This document shows, one piece after another, positions 1 through 12,200 of a DNA stretch of 64,000 bases. The number at the start of each line of letters is the position of its first letter. Positions within the stretch are counted from its first letter, which is position 1. The notes under the pieces are model-generated. The model saw only the letters and a list, made by a program, of their open reading frames with translations, searched no databases and had not been told where the DNA came from. The stretch is from Manduca sexta. Its lineage: Eukaryota > Arthropoda > Insecta > Lepidoptera > Sphingidae. Both the position numbers and the translations under genes were made by a program. The stretch covers positions 1,718,727 through 1,782,726 of the forward strand of contig NC_051123.1 in assembly GCF_014839805.1 (NCBI RefSeq), in the 5' to 3' direction.

Positions 1-2055
1 CGAAATGTGTACATGGAGAAAGAAGTAAATGGGATATTAAGCTATTATCACTCTTATTGACGTCCGTGGACACTTTTGCATTCGAAAGATTTGCGATTAA
101 ACTTAAAAAAAATATATTCGCGCGATTATATCGTTCAGGCGGTTGCTAATAAGGAAAACTTAAACTGGTACAGATTAGACGGAGCATAGACGTAATGTGA
201 AATTAGAAATGCAAAATTTTGATCACATCGCTGTATATAAGTGGCAGTGGATATATGTTAACAACCGTGTGGTATGTTTGTCAACCAAATTTACTTTGGT
301 TTTCTCTAAATGCTTGCTTGAATACTTGAGCACCCACACAAATGCAATACACTTGCATTTATCAAACAATTGACAATTTTGATAGAGTTTTAATACAGAC
401 TGCTATAAAAAATATATAAAAATGTAAAAAAAATGCGCTACGTGAGCGATACAAACTTAAGTAAGTACTATTTAGATAGACATTGGATTAGTTAAGTATA
501 GATATTTCCTACATTGAAGAATTTTTACCGTAAATAAATATCTAAAATTCAGATTTTTTTTAAACAATTGACTGAACATTCCGTTTTAGCCAAGATTTTT
601 TCGACTGCAATTATTGTTAGATTTAAAAATACCTAAAGGCTTTCATTCGTAACCTTAAAACCTCGAAAACGACCTCATATTAGCATAGAATTGTCAGTTT
701 TTACGATAATTTCCTTATGCTTTGAGCTTATATTTTCTGCTGCGCCCATCTAGACTTTTTGCTTTTATAATATTGAACAATAATTTTACATTATTTGATG
801 GGTACCTTTTCATGAGGTAAGGCATAATTTGAAGGTTCTTGCGAAGGACAATCATGATTTAAGATATTAAAATTTTAAAATAAACTGTGATGTTGGACCG
901 CCTTTCACTATTTCACATATCGTTATATGAAATTTACCTTTTCTGTTCACTTATTATTGTCTTACCTCAGAGCTGTCTAAACTTGGTACTACTACAAAAT
1001 TGTGTTTTACCCTTGTAATATATTTTTCCAATTGAAAATAATACCAAGGTGTCAATGTAAACTATTTAATTTAATTTAAATTGAAATCCATAATCCTAGA
1101 TTATGATAATAAATGAGGTACCTGTCATTTGAGGGTTTTGTCGCTATATTTTATTTATTTGTAGGTACTTATTTTATTTATTTACAAATATTGAGATTTA
1201 TAAGAAATGTACAGATTTATTGACACTAAATTGTATTTTGAAAATGAATGTGTTGTTGTGAATAGATGTATTGAGTAAGATAAAGTCAGATTATTTAAAT
1301 TATGTAGAGTGAATGATTTATGTCCGTCATCTCTAATCCCTAGTAATCTCACATCAATCGGTCCTTGAAAGTAAATTCAACATGGCGCCACTTTCATATT
1401 TGTGTTTGACATTGAAATTCACCTAAAACAGTCCGATGGGTTGAAGTATGCATTAGTTAATGGTGATGCTAAACGCAGTAGTGTATATGTAATTACCGTA
1501 TCAATAAAACTTGCAAACAATGTAAAAAAACATTTTCCTCTGTAAAGTTCTTACCAAGAACCTTAAGTTACACCAATAATGATTTTTATTCACATTATTT
1601 GAAGCTTCACTTCGATCAGTGAATGTTTTAAATATAAATATATCGTAAAAAATATTAAATTATTTATACCGTATTAATTTTAAAAACTTTGTAGATGAGT
1701 TAATTTACACTGGAAGATTTATTGACGAAAAACATTGATCTAAATTCCTTCACTAATAAATTCTTTTGAATGTTTTTCAACGTTCTCAAAAAATAATTGT
1801 AATATTTCGACTACAATACACTATTGCATTGATTAATTAATTCATTTACACTATACCAAGTCAATTTAAATTAATTTGAAATATTTATTTCAGTCGTTAT
1901 AGTATTACTCGAAATGTTAATACATTAAATTATTAAACCAGGGAAAATGTCACGCTAAGAAATAAAATTAATAGAAGATGAACGATTGTCGAACAAAGCA
2001 TTGTTTACGTGGAAAAACATTATCGACACGTTGCGCTAGTCATTACCGCAATTTC
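1..2055. other. AT-rich sequence without recognised genes
   Basis: No frame with a recognisable domain and no repeat that I can name. It could be intergenic, or part of a long 3' region of a neighbouring gene off the left edge. Confidence 0.5.
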
Positions 2056-2187
2056 CAATAAACGATCCGAATAGCTTTTTTCGATCTATCTCAAAAAAGG
2101 ACCAATCAAAAAAGTATTTTTACTTCCTTGCAATTGATTGGTTCATTCTAGTCGGATTTAAGGTTGAAATTAGATTCGTTTATTGAA
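2056..2187. mobile_element. MITE family F (AATAAACGAT ends), copy 1
   Basis: 132 bp with CAATAAACGATCCGAATAGC at left and a right end whose complement reads CAATAAACGAATC. Two internal CCAAT motifs in opposite orientation (ACCAATCAAAAAAG, TTGATTGGTTCATT) are shared with the copies at 15.5, 45.5 and 47.4 kb. Confidence 0.7.
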
Positions 2188-2453
2188 AACGGCTATTAGT
2201 AAGAGTACACGGTTTAATTGAAGGGTGTTTAGCGGATTTTTCATGGCAATTATAGCTGTCAATATTTAAGAATTACTTAATAATTAACTGGGGTTGAAAT
2301 GGCATAGTAAATGTAATTTGACAATCTTATCACAGTAAGCCGACTTTAACTGCCTTTGTAATCTATAAGTTTGAAATGCCCGATAATTTCTGTGGCGTGT
2401 GGGTGTTTATAGGCCAAGATTATCATCAAATTAAATTCATTCATTCATTCATC

Positions 2454-2508
2454 GTTGAAATTGGTTTAACATTTGATCATTCATATCAAATGTTAAACCA
2501 ATTTCAAC
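2454..2508. repeat. Perfect 24-bp hairpin
   Basis: Arms 2,454-2,477 and 2,485-2,508 are exact complements (GTTGAAATTGGTTTAACATT begins the left arm) with a 7-base loop. Probably the core of a MITE; the stem is also of microRNA-precursor size, but no other support exists. Confidence 0.75.
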
Positions 2509-2641
2509 TTAAAAACAGAAAAAGTCCTATGCTGTGGTTAACTTACCACCACGGTAACTATAAAAAGCGATTTTAAATATTTGTATTTACGTAAAATGTT
2601 TAAAATACAACGTTCTCTTTCATCATCATCAGCGTTTTGTT

Positions 2642-2758
2642 CTACTGCTGGACATAGGCCTCCTCCAATATGCGCCATTTTACCCTGTCTTCGGCCTGTC
2701 GCATCCAGTTCTTACCAGCGACCTTTCGCAGATCGTCACTCCACCTAGCTGGAGCTCC
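2642..2758 (-). pseudogene. 3' end of an RTE-type LINE (reverse transcriptase C-terminus)
   Basis: On the minus strand this reads GAPARWSDDLRKVAGKNWMR and continues QAEDRVKWRILEEAYVQQ, then a stop. The W.DDL.K.AG..W...A.DR..W..L.EAYVQQ pattern is the extreme C-terminus of many RTE-clade reverse transcriptases. Sequence similarity stops upstream, so this is a 5'-truncated dead copy. It is followed by the usual CATCATCAT-type tail on the opposite strand. Confidence 0.85.
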
Positions 2759-4829
2759 ACGTTCTCATTGCCAGCTAAATTGCCATGAAAATTACGCTAA
2801 TTCCGACAATCCCTAAGCTACGCTATGCTACGTGAAGCACAAACTGTCAAATTCTGTGATATATTTTAATGCTTCCGTGAATTTTGATGCTAATCGGCTT
2901 TCATTATTCATACAGCATTCGGAAATAAATGACCAATTTGACTGTATAAGTGGTTTCATTTGTCCATAATCCGAACAAAACTGATTCGAAATTGTGTTTA
3001 ACATATTAAGGAACTTGTCCCACAAATAACAGCTTTTATATAATGTTGTGAAAAGCAGATAATTTTTGACCCACAACATTTTAGTTCTAATATAATCTTA
3101 CTTGAGGTTTCTACAACTTTGAGTTCCTGTCGCTGGTTACCATCACAACTTACCTGATCTCGATATCAGCTTACCTGATCGTCCAAACATCTGAAGTGTA
3201 ATGTTATTGTCATTCCCACACCACAATATGAAATTAAAATTCAAACAAATCATAACAGATTAAATTATTTTTATTTGTGTTGGCCTCAAAATATTCATAG
3301 TACATTTTACAACAAATGTTATTATTAACATTAAACTTACTTTTTTATCAATGCGAGAACTTCAAAAAGTTTAATTAGCTAAACATTTAAAAATTGACAA
3401 TTTTAGCTTTCTATAGGTAACTATTAATATTTGATGAAACATTTTTGTATTACTAATATCTATGGAATACTGAGAAGGAGGGTAGAAAATTCAATTTTTA
3501 TTGCTGGCAACTACGACGCAAGCGGAACCAAACAAAACACACCAATCATGCACTATGACGTCATTATATACGTATTAACACATTAACTCTTGGTCTCTCG
3601 TGGCTCGCCGGCGAGCCAAGACAGCTACATGACATTTGCGTGTGTCACGGGATTATAACCTTATATACTACATAATAAGGTTATTTTTCCGTCACACGCG
3701 TAGCTGTTTGACAAGTCATGACGGGTTAAAGTACATTACACACAGACTAAGGGTGGTTCAAAATAAAAATAATCTGCAAATTTGTATGTAATTTTATTTG
3801 GTAACTGAAACAAATAAGCTATTAACATCGAAGCAAAGAAGCCTACATTTACAGTTTTGCTGTAGAATATTCTATGGATGGTCAAGTTGATTCATAGTTA
3901 TAATAAATACGGATTAATTCCGACATTACGACATTTATACGGAAAAATTGCGCTAGCTATGAAATTACCACTATATTTGAGTACGCGAGGTACTAAGTTG
4001 GCAACTAAAATGTATAAAAAACAAGCCTTATTGATGAGGGTTGCAAAAAAATCTAATTTCTACTAAAAAAAAAGACTACTGCAAATATATATCACGCTGT
4101 ATTTGATGTAAAACTTATTACAACATAAGTAAAAAAAACTTAAAAACAAAAGTGCATCATTAAGCGGTTATAAAATTGGCACCTCTCGAGAGCTCCCGGA
4201 GAGAGTTCAAACATGAACGTTAGGAATATTTGAGTGATTTTCGACATCTACGGGAGCCCGCAACAGGCATGGTGAGACAAATAAATACACAACTATTGCA
4301 AATAGAAAGAAACATAAGATTTGAGAATGCAAATTTTTTACATAAAAACTAATTTGATAACATAAATTGTACTGATCAATGCAATACGGCACGGAACGTA
4401 CCGCGCGTACAACGGACACATTACAGAGAGCTATTAAATATAATGAAATAATATTAAGTAGCAAATCAAACTAGAAACAATTTTTTTCATATTTAGTTAC
4501 CGTCGGTACATGGAATGTCACACAAATATTAAAATACTGATTTGTTAAACAACAAAACTTATTTTTAATTACAAAAAAATATACATGCAGACGCTATAAC
4601 CGCGGGTGTTGCGCAACGTACCGAAACCCTCGGATTATATAAACGATATCCCCCATAAAAGCACCAAGAGACGGCCGACCAACCCGCAGAGTTAGTTAGG
4701 AAACAATTATACTTGCAACACCCGTAGAACGTAGCGCGCCTCGTAAACTGACCCAAGTGCGATAACATTCAACATTTACAACTCTATACTGTCAAACTGC
4801 TTTATAAATCATCTGTTTTATAAATTGAT
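2759..4829. other. Non-coding sequence between LINE fragment and PITP 3' end
   Basis: Apart from the palindromic structure at 3.6-3.7 kb nothing was recognised. The 62-codon frame at 3,878-4,066 (plus) has no recognisable motif and AT-driven composition. Confidence 0.45.
3601..3707. repeat. 18-bp perfect palindrome and adjoining imperfect hairpin
   Basis: TGGCTCGCCGGCGAGCCA at 3,601-3,618 is a perfect palindrome. It is followed by CAGCTAC...CGTGTGTCACGG...ATAACCTTAT and its imperfect complement ending GTAGCTG (3,706). Outer TTAACTC (3,583) and GGGTTAA (~3,727) hint at a decayed TTAA-type MITE. Confidence 0.5.
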
Positions 4830-6122
4830 TTTATTTTACACGATAAAATACGAAATTCCATACATAAGACACATAGGTCAGTTTACGTCGGACGCATCGT
4901 TAGACCAAAACACCGAGACGTGCGAACGGAATACGCACGCCATTAACTTATATTGCACCAATAAATTTACCGAGACATCATGCCGAAAGACAATGCGCAA
5001 CTCACTTACAGATATATTCATTTATATTAATCATATAAATACACAACAGCCAAACGTGGTCCGCAGCACGCGGCCACAACTAAACACGTTATTTATAATA
5101 TTATCAAACAATTGTAATGTTAAACACCGAGCTATAATGCCACCTGATATAATTTCAATGTCGTTGCTAGATTTCCACAAGAGCTTGTATTGTATTACAT
5201 TACTAATAAATAGATAACGGCAACACTACCTGTTGATTAATGACTACATCCACTTAAATTGTTATTATTATTATATATACTTTTTTTTTATATTATCTAA
5301 ACCGCAACTCCATTTCTCTAATGGTAAACGATGCCCAAGCGTCAACCGAGATCGGTAAACACGTCCCCAGTTATGTTCAAGCGGAATTTACATTAACTAA
5401 CGCTACACGTCAATGTTTCCAAACGAGATTTTCGAATACTAAAACACTGGACGAGAAGAAGTGAAATGGACAGACTCGACATAAAAATATATTCTATATT
5501 AAATGCTATGTAAGTAATGTCACAACTGCCAGCAGTTGTGCCGCATGGTGGTGTTATCGCTAGAGAATACTGCGCGCCGAAACAAACCAGTTAATCAAAC
5601 ATGTATTCGACATACATAAATGATAATAATACTTCATAGTTCTGCTAATGTACACGGTCGACGACACCGCAATTATTCCCGATAACACTACCGTAACGCA
5701 ATCTCAAACGCTCAAAGCTCGGGCATTGCATGAGCGTGAAATATTTGCCGAGCGCGGAAGTAAGGACATTATTGCTTCACGTGGGGAAGCAGTCAGATCG
5801 GGCTGCATCCGACGTGTTCCCCTCGAAGATACACATAATTACAATGAGCCAATTAACTTCTATACAAAACCAAATCAGAGATGTAGGGCGGGGAGGGGGG
5901 ACGTAAAATATATTACACGTCACGCGTCAAACCTGCGTGCGTTTGAATTCCAAATTCAAACTCAAGTTTGTCGGCTATATATTAATATAATAGATCTAAT
6001 CAACGTATGGGGCTATGGTTATGTCAAGTTGCTTACAGAGCGGCGCCCGAGGCGGCGGTGACACGCTCGCCGAACGCACGTGGCGGCGCGCGCGTTCGAT
6101 CGCGTTCGTTCGGTGCTCGCGC
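4830..6122 (-). other. vib: Probable PITP 3' untranslated region
   Basis: Follows the PITP stop codon on the minus strand without any protein-like frame. The first canonical AATAAA that I find on this strand downstream of the stop is at 4,830-4,835, which would give a 3' UTR of about 1.3 kb. The open frames on both strands here have no recognisable domains. The 3' end is an inference from the signal alone. Confidence 0.4.
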
Positions 6123-6261
6123 TTACTCGTTGTCGGCGCGCATGCCACGCACCTCGCCCTCGCGCCGGAGTTTCTCGAGCTCCTCCTTGGTGCGGTCCTC
6201 GATGGCGCGGATGTCGGCCATGGTCATGCCGTACCAGTCGTCCATCGAGCAGAACACTTGC
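6123..6261 (-). CDS. vib: PITP coding exon 8 (C-terminus and stop)
   Basis: 139 bases from a CTTCAG acceptor to TAA, encoding (R)[18 protein letters not shown] and the helical [20 protein letters not shown]...DNE end. This fits the C-terminal helix that closes the lipid cavity in class I PITPs. The exon is strongly GC-rich (many GCG/GCC codons), which creates several spurious open frames on the opposite strand. Confidence 0.96.
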
Positions 6262-9200
6262 CTGAAGCAGGAATTACATCATGCCATTGGTCAGGTTTTA
6301 TAAGGGTGTCTGTTATAGGTTAAAATTTCAAGGGAATTTCATTGGCCCCCAACAAAACTGTATATTTGCCAGCTCCGTTTTTATTCTACTAATCTATACA
6401 AAAAAATATAAAGGACTAAAACGTGTAGAATCAATATTTAGGTGGGTATATTTTTATGTAATTTCTGAGAATTTTAAACAATAAAAAATCTGCATTTAGA
6501 GAAAGGTATACCGTCCCCGAATAATATACGCAATATCAAAATTTGAAAAAAAAAAAAAAAACTCACCGATGGAATATGGTGAACAACCGCCGCTCTGACT
6601 TCTGAATTACATTTTCTACTTTGCTCTGTAACAGAAAAAAATAGACATCTTTTTTTTAATTCAATTTTCTTCTTTCATAAATCCACATTCAATAACAATT
6701 AAAAAGGTTTTTTTGTTTACAATAAGGAACAAATTCAAATACGATGAAGCGTAAAGCGGAACGTGAGATAAGAGCATAACTTCGATGTTATATTTGTACC
6801 ATTGTATTCAACATCTGGTGTTGTATAATCATTATTTTATAAAATTTTATTTTAAGATTGCCGTCTAAAGCTCGGCGTCCATCGATCCAGATTGGCGTAA
6901 TAACTCAAAAAATATGCTTGCAGAGCGATCCGCCACACTGTCCCATAGCGTCTCTAATCAACACTATTACGAAACCTGTAGACATATTTTTGCGTGGCGT
7001 TACGGCTCGACCTGACCCACATAATTTTTTTATGAAAGGCACGGCATAGTGGCCACACTGCACCTGTTAAATTCAGTGACGTCCAAAAAAACAGCCGGTG
7101 AGCGATAAATACATCACCTGTTAGTGGGCAGTTATGCCGGTCTGCCTAATTACTTCTCTACACTCCGCTTGAAGGACCCGAGTCTTAGAAAGAGGGGACA
7201 CGTATGCTCGCAAAATAATTCACAGCTTAACATTAAACGCACCGGTGGACGCTATCCTTATGGCAAATAATTCACAACTTAACATTAAACGCACCGGTGG
7301 ACGCTATCCTTAACATCAACATACCTGCAGTCCAAACCACTTGAACTCGGCCGTGACGAGTTTGTAGCAAGTCATCACCGGCTTGACATCGTTCTTCCAG
7401 TTGGGCCCGACGAGCGGGCCGCGGCCGGTCTTCGCGGACTTGAACTTGGTCGGGTCGGTCTCGGGCTTGTAGTCCGCGGACGGCAGCGGGTCGTTCGCGA
7501 TGTCTATCTGCACCACCTCGCGGTTCTTTAGCTTTTCCGGCGGGAGCTCGTGCACCTGGAATGGAAAAGGAAAGTTTATAAACTAATAAATTATATGTGT
7601 AACTACTGGACATAATAAGACTTAACATATCATGTCACAGGATGGCGAGCGCAGTGGAATATCAAACATACATAATTGAAGGTACTGGATGGTGTTTTTA
7701 CTGTTTATGAGCGGTTGTATCGTTTACCATCATACTCCTTTTATCCTTTTTTTCTTGTCTCTCTCTCACATTGACAATGTATTTTTTTCTAGGCAGCATT
7801 ACATAATGACCCTTCTTCACAAGTTCTTATAGTATTATCTATAACGTATGCAAATTAATTATCCATCGTAGAACTACACAGGTTTAATAAACTGATAAAA
7901 TAATTACACATGCCTTTACCTCGCTCCATGGCAATATCAATCAAAACTTTATACACGACAGAAAAAACCCTGAACTACCTTGAATAAAAATTATGCGACA
8001 TTAATCAAATGTTATTTATTTCATAGCGATTATTATTACCAAGTTGTTACATTTTTTGCGTTGAACAATATAACATGGCAAATGATAAAGTGCTTAGTGT
8101 AAGGTAAAATAAAATCGTCGTTTTAAAATACAGCTACCTATTTATTATTAAATTGTGGATAAGAAATGAAAGTCAATTTGATATTTCGAGTCCGGATATT
8201 TTTATATGGTTCATTAGTGTAAGGTAAACAAAATAAATACGAGATAGAGAAAGAGAGAGAGAGTGAGAATGGGAGATATCAATTGAGTAAGCTCTTTCTG
8301 TTGAAGTCGATTGAAAATTAAATTTTGACTGATTGTGATTGTCATTACGAATTACGATAATAATGCACGAATCAAACTCAAAAACTAGTTTCCAATACAT
8401 GGCGCAATGGAAAATAATAAAAATGAATTTAATCACAGGTAACATTATGATAATGGCCGGTTTCGCGAATTTGACGTAATCGAGTCAACGTCGTCGACGG
8501 TGGGTAGTGTTTATGCGCTAACTTTAAAGTTGATTTGTGTATAACATATAAATAAACAATGTGTTTAAGTAAGAACCTTATATCGTAGACAATATATTGC
8601 AATTTGCATTAATTTTGTAACTACTTCTGTATTTTCTCTATTCCGACAATTTTTTTGCTACCAGTCTTTTCGCCAGGGGTGCCTCAAACAACATGACAGC
8701 TGTTTCAGAGACTGAATGGAATCAGGTTGACAAGGTAACAAGGTTTTTGCCTTAGTATACTACAACTGTACCAAGTCTGTAGATTAGTAACAGCGTACTG
8801 CCATATTGTGCGAATATCGTATAAAATTATTTATTATTTATAACCCATTATTTGCTATCAGCACTCGCAATGTTTTATCTTGATTGTAAACGTTCGCTGA
8901 CCTACTATCGCCATGTCTGTCCGTAATCCGTATGAGTTTAAAATTACGCCGTAGTTACATCAATTTCGATACCTCAGACAGATGTACAAAATTAATTTGT
9001 TATATTTTGACTGAAACATTAATAAAAATACATGTTAAAATATACAATTTTCCATCGATTCGAATGCAAAACAGTTGTTATGACGTCAACAATAGCACGT
9101 TGGACGCGTGCGAGGGAGACAGGTTTCTGCAACGTACCAATTCTTGTTCATTCCAAATTGAAATTAACGCATTTTTTATGCTGCATTAACGAAAGTGGTA

Positions 9201-12200
9201 TTTTTTTTTTATGTAGCGCACCAACTAGCCTGTAGTTTAAAATACACCCATTGTTTTTAGTTAATATTTCATGAATACAGTATACTATCTTTTGCTCGTG
9301 GCTTCGCCTGCATGAAATATTTTTTCCGGAACAGGAGTCCCACTATACTTTTCCTGGGGTAAAAAGTAGACTGTGTCCTTTCCAGGGTCTCATACTATAC
9401 TCTAGTCTCATACTACATAACATTTCCTCGAAATCCGTTCGATGGCTTTCGAGTTTGTAACTTTCAGACAGACAAACGCGGCGGGGGACTTTATTTTTAT
9501 AAGGATTTTAATCCTTAAATATAATTTTTATATTATAAAAATTACTTTAATAATATTACTTTCCTCGTCATACATTATCTACAAGGGGATAAACATTATA
9601 CAAATTACGATATCTTATAGATTATAATCGTATTTCCTCCTTACTTTTATCTTTAAGTTTGCGATAGTCGAGTGTCAGTCACTCGGTATGCGTGTGAGTT
9701 TCGTACATTTGAACTATGATGGCGAGTTAATCGCACGAGAGTAACTAGGATGGCGAGCTACTCGCCTGAGAAAGATTAGGATAATTACTGCTATGGTCGT
9801 GAAACATTAGCCTTGGAGACTTCGGATGAGATGAAGTACATAGATAGAAGTCCTGTATAATATTTTAATATGGCTTTTTATCTCGGAAAACCTTTCTGGA
9901 CATTTATTCCGGAAAAGATCTTTCACGCTGGAATCAATTCGAACAAGAGCTATTTGTACTAAACAAAAAGTAAATTCTTGGATGAGATTTGGCACACAAA
10001 TGAAGTCATGTATTATATGATAACAATTAATCGCGGAAAACTATTCGGGAACATTTATTCCGGAAAAAAGCTTACACGCGTGAACAACTACGAAAACCTT
10101 TATGTACTAAATAAAAAGTACATCACCATTTAATTTTAACATAAATATTATAGACTTAACATAAGTCGTAACATATTGTGTTGTCTTTTTTTAACAACAC
10201 AGTTTGATGTAATATATTCAACTAGCTTTTGCTCGCGGCTTCGCCCGCGTGAAGGAGTTTTCCGGGATAAAAGTCCACTGTATGATAAAAGTCTTGCTAC
10301 ATATTTTCCCGGTACTGTTAGGTTCAAACTAATTTTATATCCATGGGGGTTTAATTTATCGAAATCCTATTTAAGCGAACGTCTTCATCATAGTAGCTCC
10401 AATCTTTAATCTCAGTTCAATCAGTCGAAAATCTAATAAGATTTATACAAACTTACATCCCCTATTTTATCCCCTTAGGGGTGGAATTTATCAAAATCCT
10501 TTCTTAGGGGATGCCTACGTCATAACATCTACCTGCATGCCAAATTTCAGCCTAATTCGTCCAGTGGTTTGGGCTGTGCGTTGATAGATCACTATGTCAC
10601 TCAGTCACCTTTTGAGTTATATATATTTAGATGAACAATAAATAAATATGATAAAACCCCTCCACATGAACAATTGTACGCATCACATTACCCATATCGT
10701 AATAATACAGCGCAATCGTTCGATAAATTTTTAATGTATAGTAAAAGTGAGTCAAACTGATATTACGATAAAGTCGGTTTATAGATCGATATCATATAAT
10801 TTCTAATCGATAAAGCCAGCTTATCATCGACTATAAACGTGGTGTTATTTATTTTATTACTAGAAAATTTTGTAGTTAGAAAAATGTATTTTAACGTGAA
10901 AAAAATGAAGACAAATTCATAGGGTTATGATCTAAAGAACTCTTAGATAGGCGTTTAGTTCAATGAAATAATTTATAATTATATATATACTAGTTGACCC
11001 GACAGACGTTGTCCCGTCTTAACTTTGAATTTGCAGCGCGCATTCTGTCAATCGCTGAGTTATTTCAAACAATTGACAATTATATAAAATAAATATTTTC
11101 GTTAAGTTTTCTTAAATTTTCTAATTTTCCGGGCAAATTTTGATTTTTTACTTTCAAAAGAACCTTTTCCTGACAATAACCAACACAACAAAACAAAAAA
11201 TAGTGCAATCGGTCCAGCCGTTCACGCGTGATGGCGTGACCAAGGGAAACAGGGATTCATTTTTATATATATAGATTACTTTTAAATTAGTTTCACCTTT
11301 TGGGGGTGTCTACACCTTTACTACAAAGTGTCAAAGTATACGGGCGGTCGTATCGCTTACCATCAGGCGAACGGCAAGCTCGTCTAGTCACTCAAAGTAA
11401 TATTAAAAAATTAAAAAAAGCGAAGACCAAGAGCCGCCACGAGCCACGCGAACGGCAATTACGAAATCGCTGTCACGTGCGCAATTTACAACTCATTGTG
11501 CATAATTAGCGCCCTCTGTACGAAGAATATTATATACAATATACATTGTATATTTCAATAGGGTATTTGACTTACTTTTTGTTTGTTACGTTTATGAAAT
11601 ACGAGTGTGTGACTACGACTCGGTCCGCGTGAGAGTTTTTCTGGTATAAATATTTTCCCGGTATAAAAGTAGCCTATAACACTTAGGAGTAATATTGTTC
11701 CTCAGATTTTCATTAGTGAACATCAGTGGCAAAGGGTGCATATAAGCCGATTCCTGCCGGCATCCCTTTCGTAATTTATGTAAAATATAATTAACATCAG
11801 AACGATTTGCAGTCAGCATTTTTTTATAAGCGGCGATAGCCTAGTTGGTTGTGGAACGGACTGCCGAGACGAATGTCCGCAGGTTAAAATCCCAAGGGCA
11901 CACACCTCTGACTTTTCTAAAAAATTATGTGTGTATTCTTTGTAAATTATCGCTTGCTTTAACGGTGAAGGAAACATCCTGAGGAAATCTACACATCTGA
12001 GAAGTTCTCTATAGGAATTTCGAAGGTGTGTGAAGTCTACCAAGCCGCACTAGGCCAGCGTGGTGGACTAAGGCCTAATCCCTCTCAGTAGTAGAGGAGG
12101 CCCGTGCCCAGCAGTGGGCAAGTATATAATACAGGGCTGATATTCATATTATTATTATTTATTTATATTATTAGCACTCGTACGTTGTGTCGAATTCCTT

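Noticed and set aside
3878..4066. 62-codon frame on the plus strand as a small gene
   Set aside because: Basic composition looks slightly protein-like, but there is no homology I recognise, no splice context and no conserved motif.
4825..5217. 130-codon open frame on the plus strand
   Set aside because: No recognisable domain, composition driven by local base content, and antisense to the likely PITP 3' UTR.
5648..6303. Overlapping plus-strand frames (137, 98 and 102 codons)
   Set aside because: They are antisense to the GC-rich last exon of PITP and have no protein-like features.
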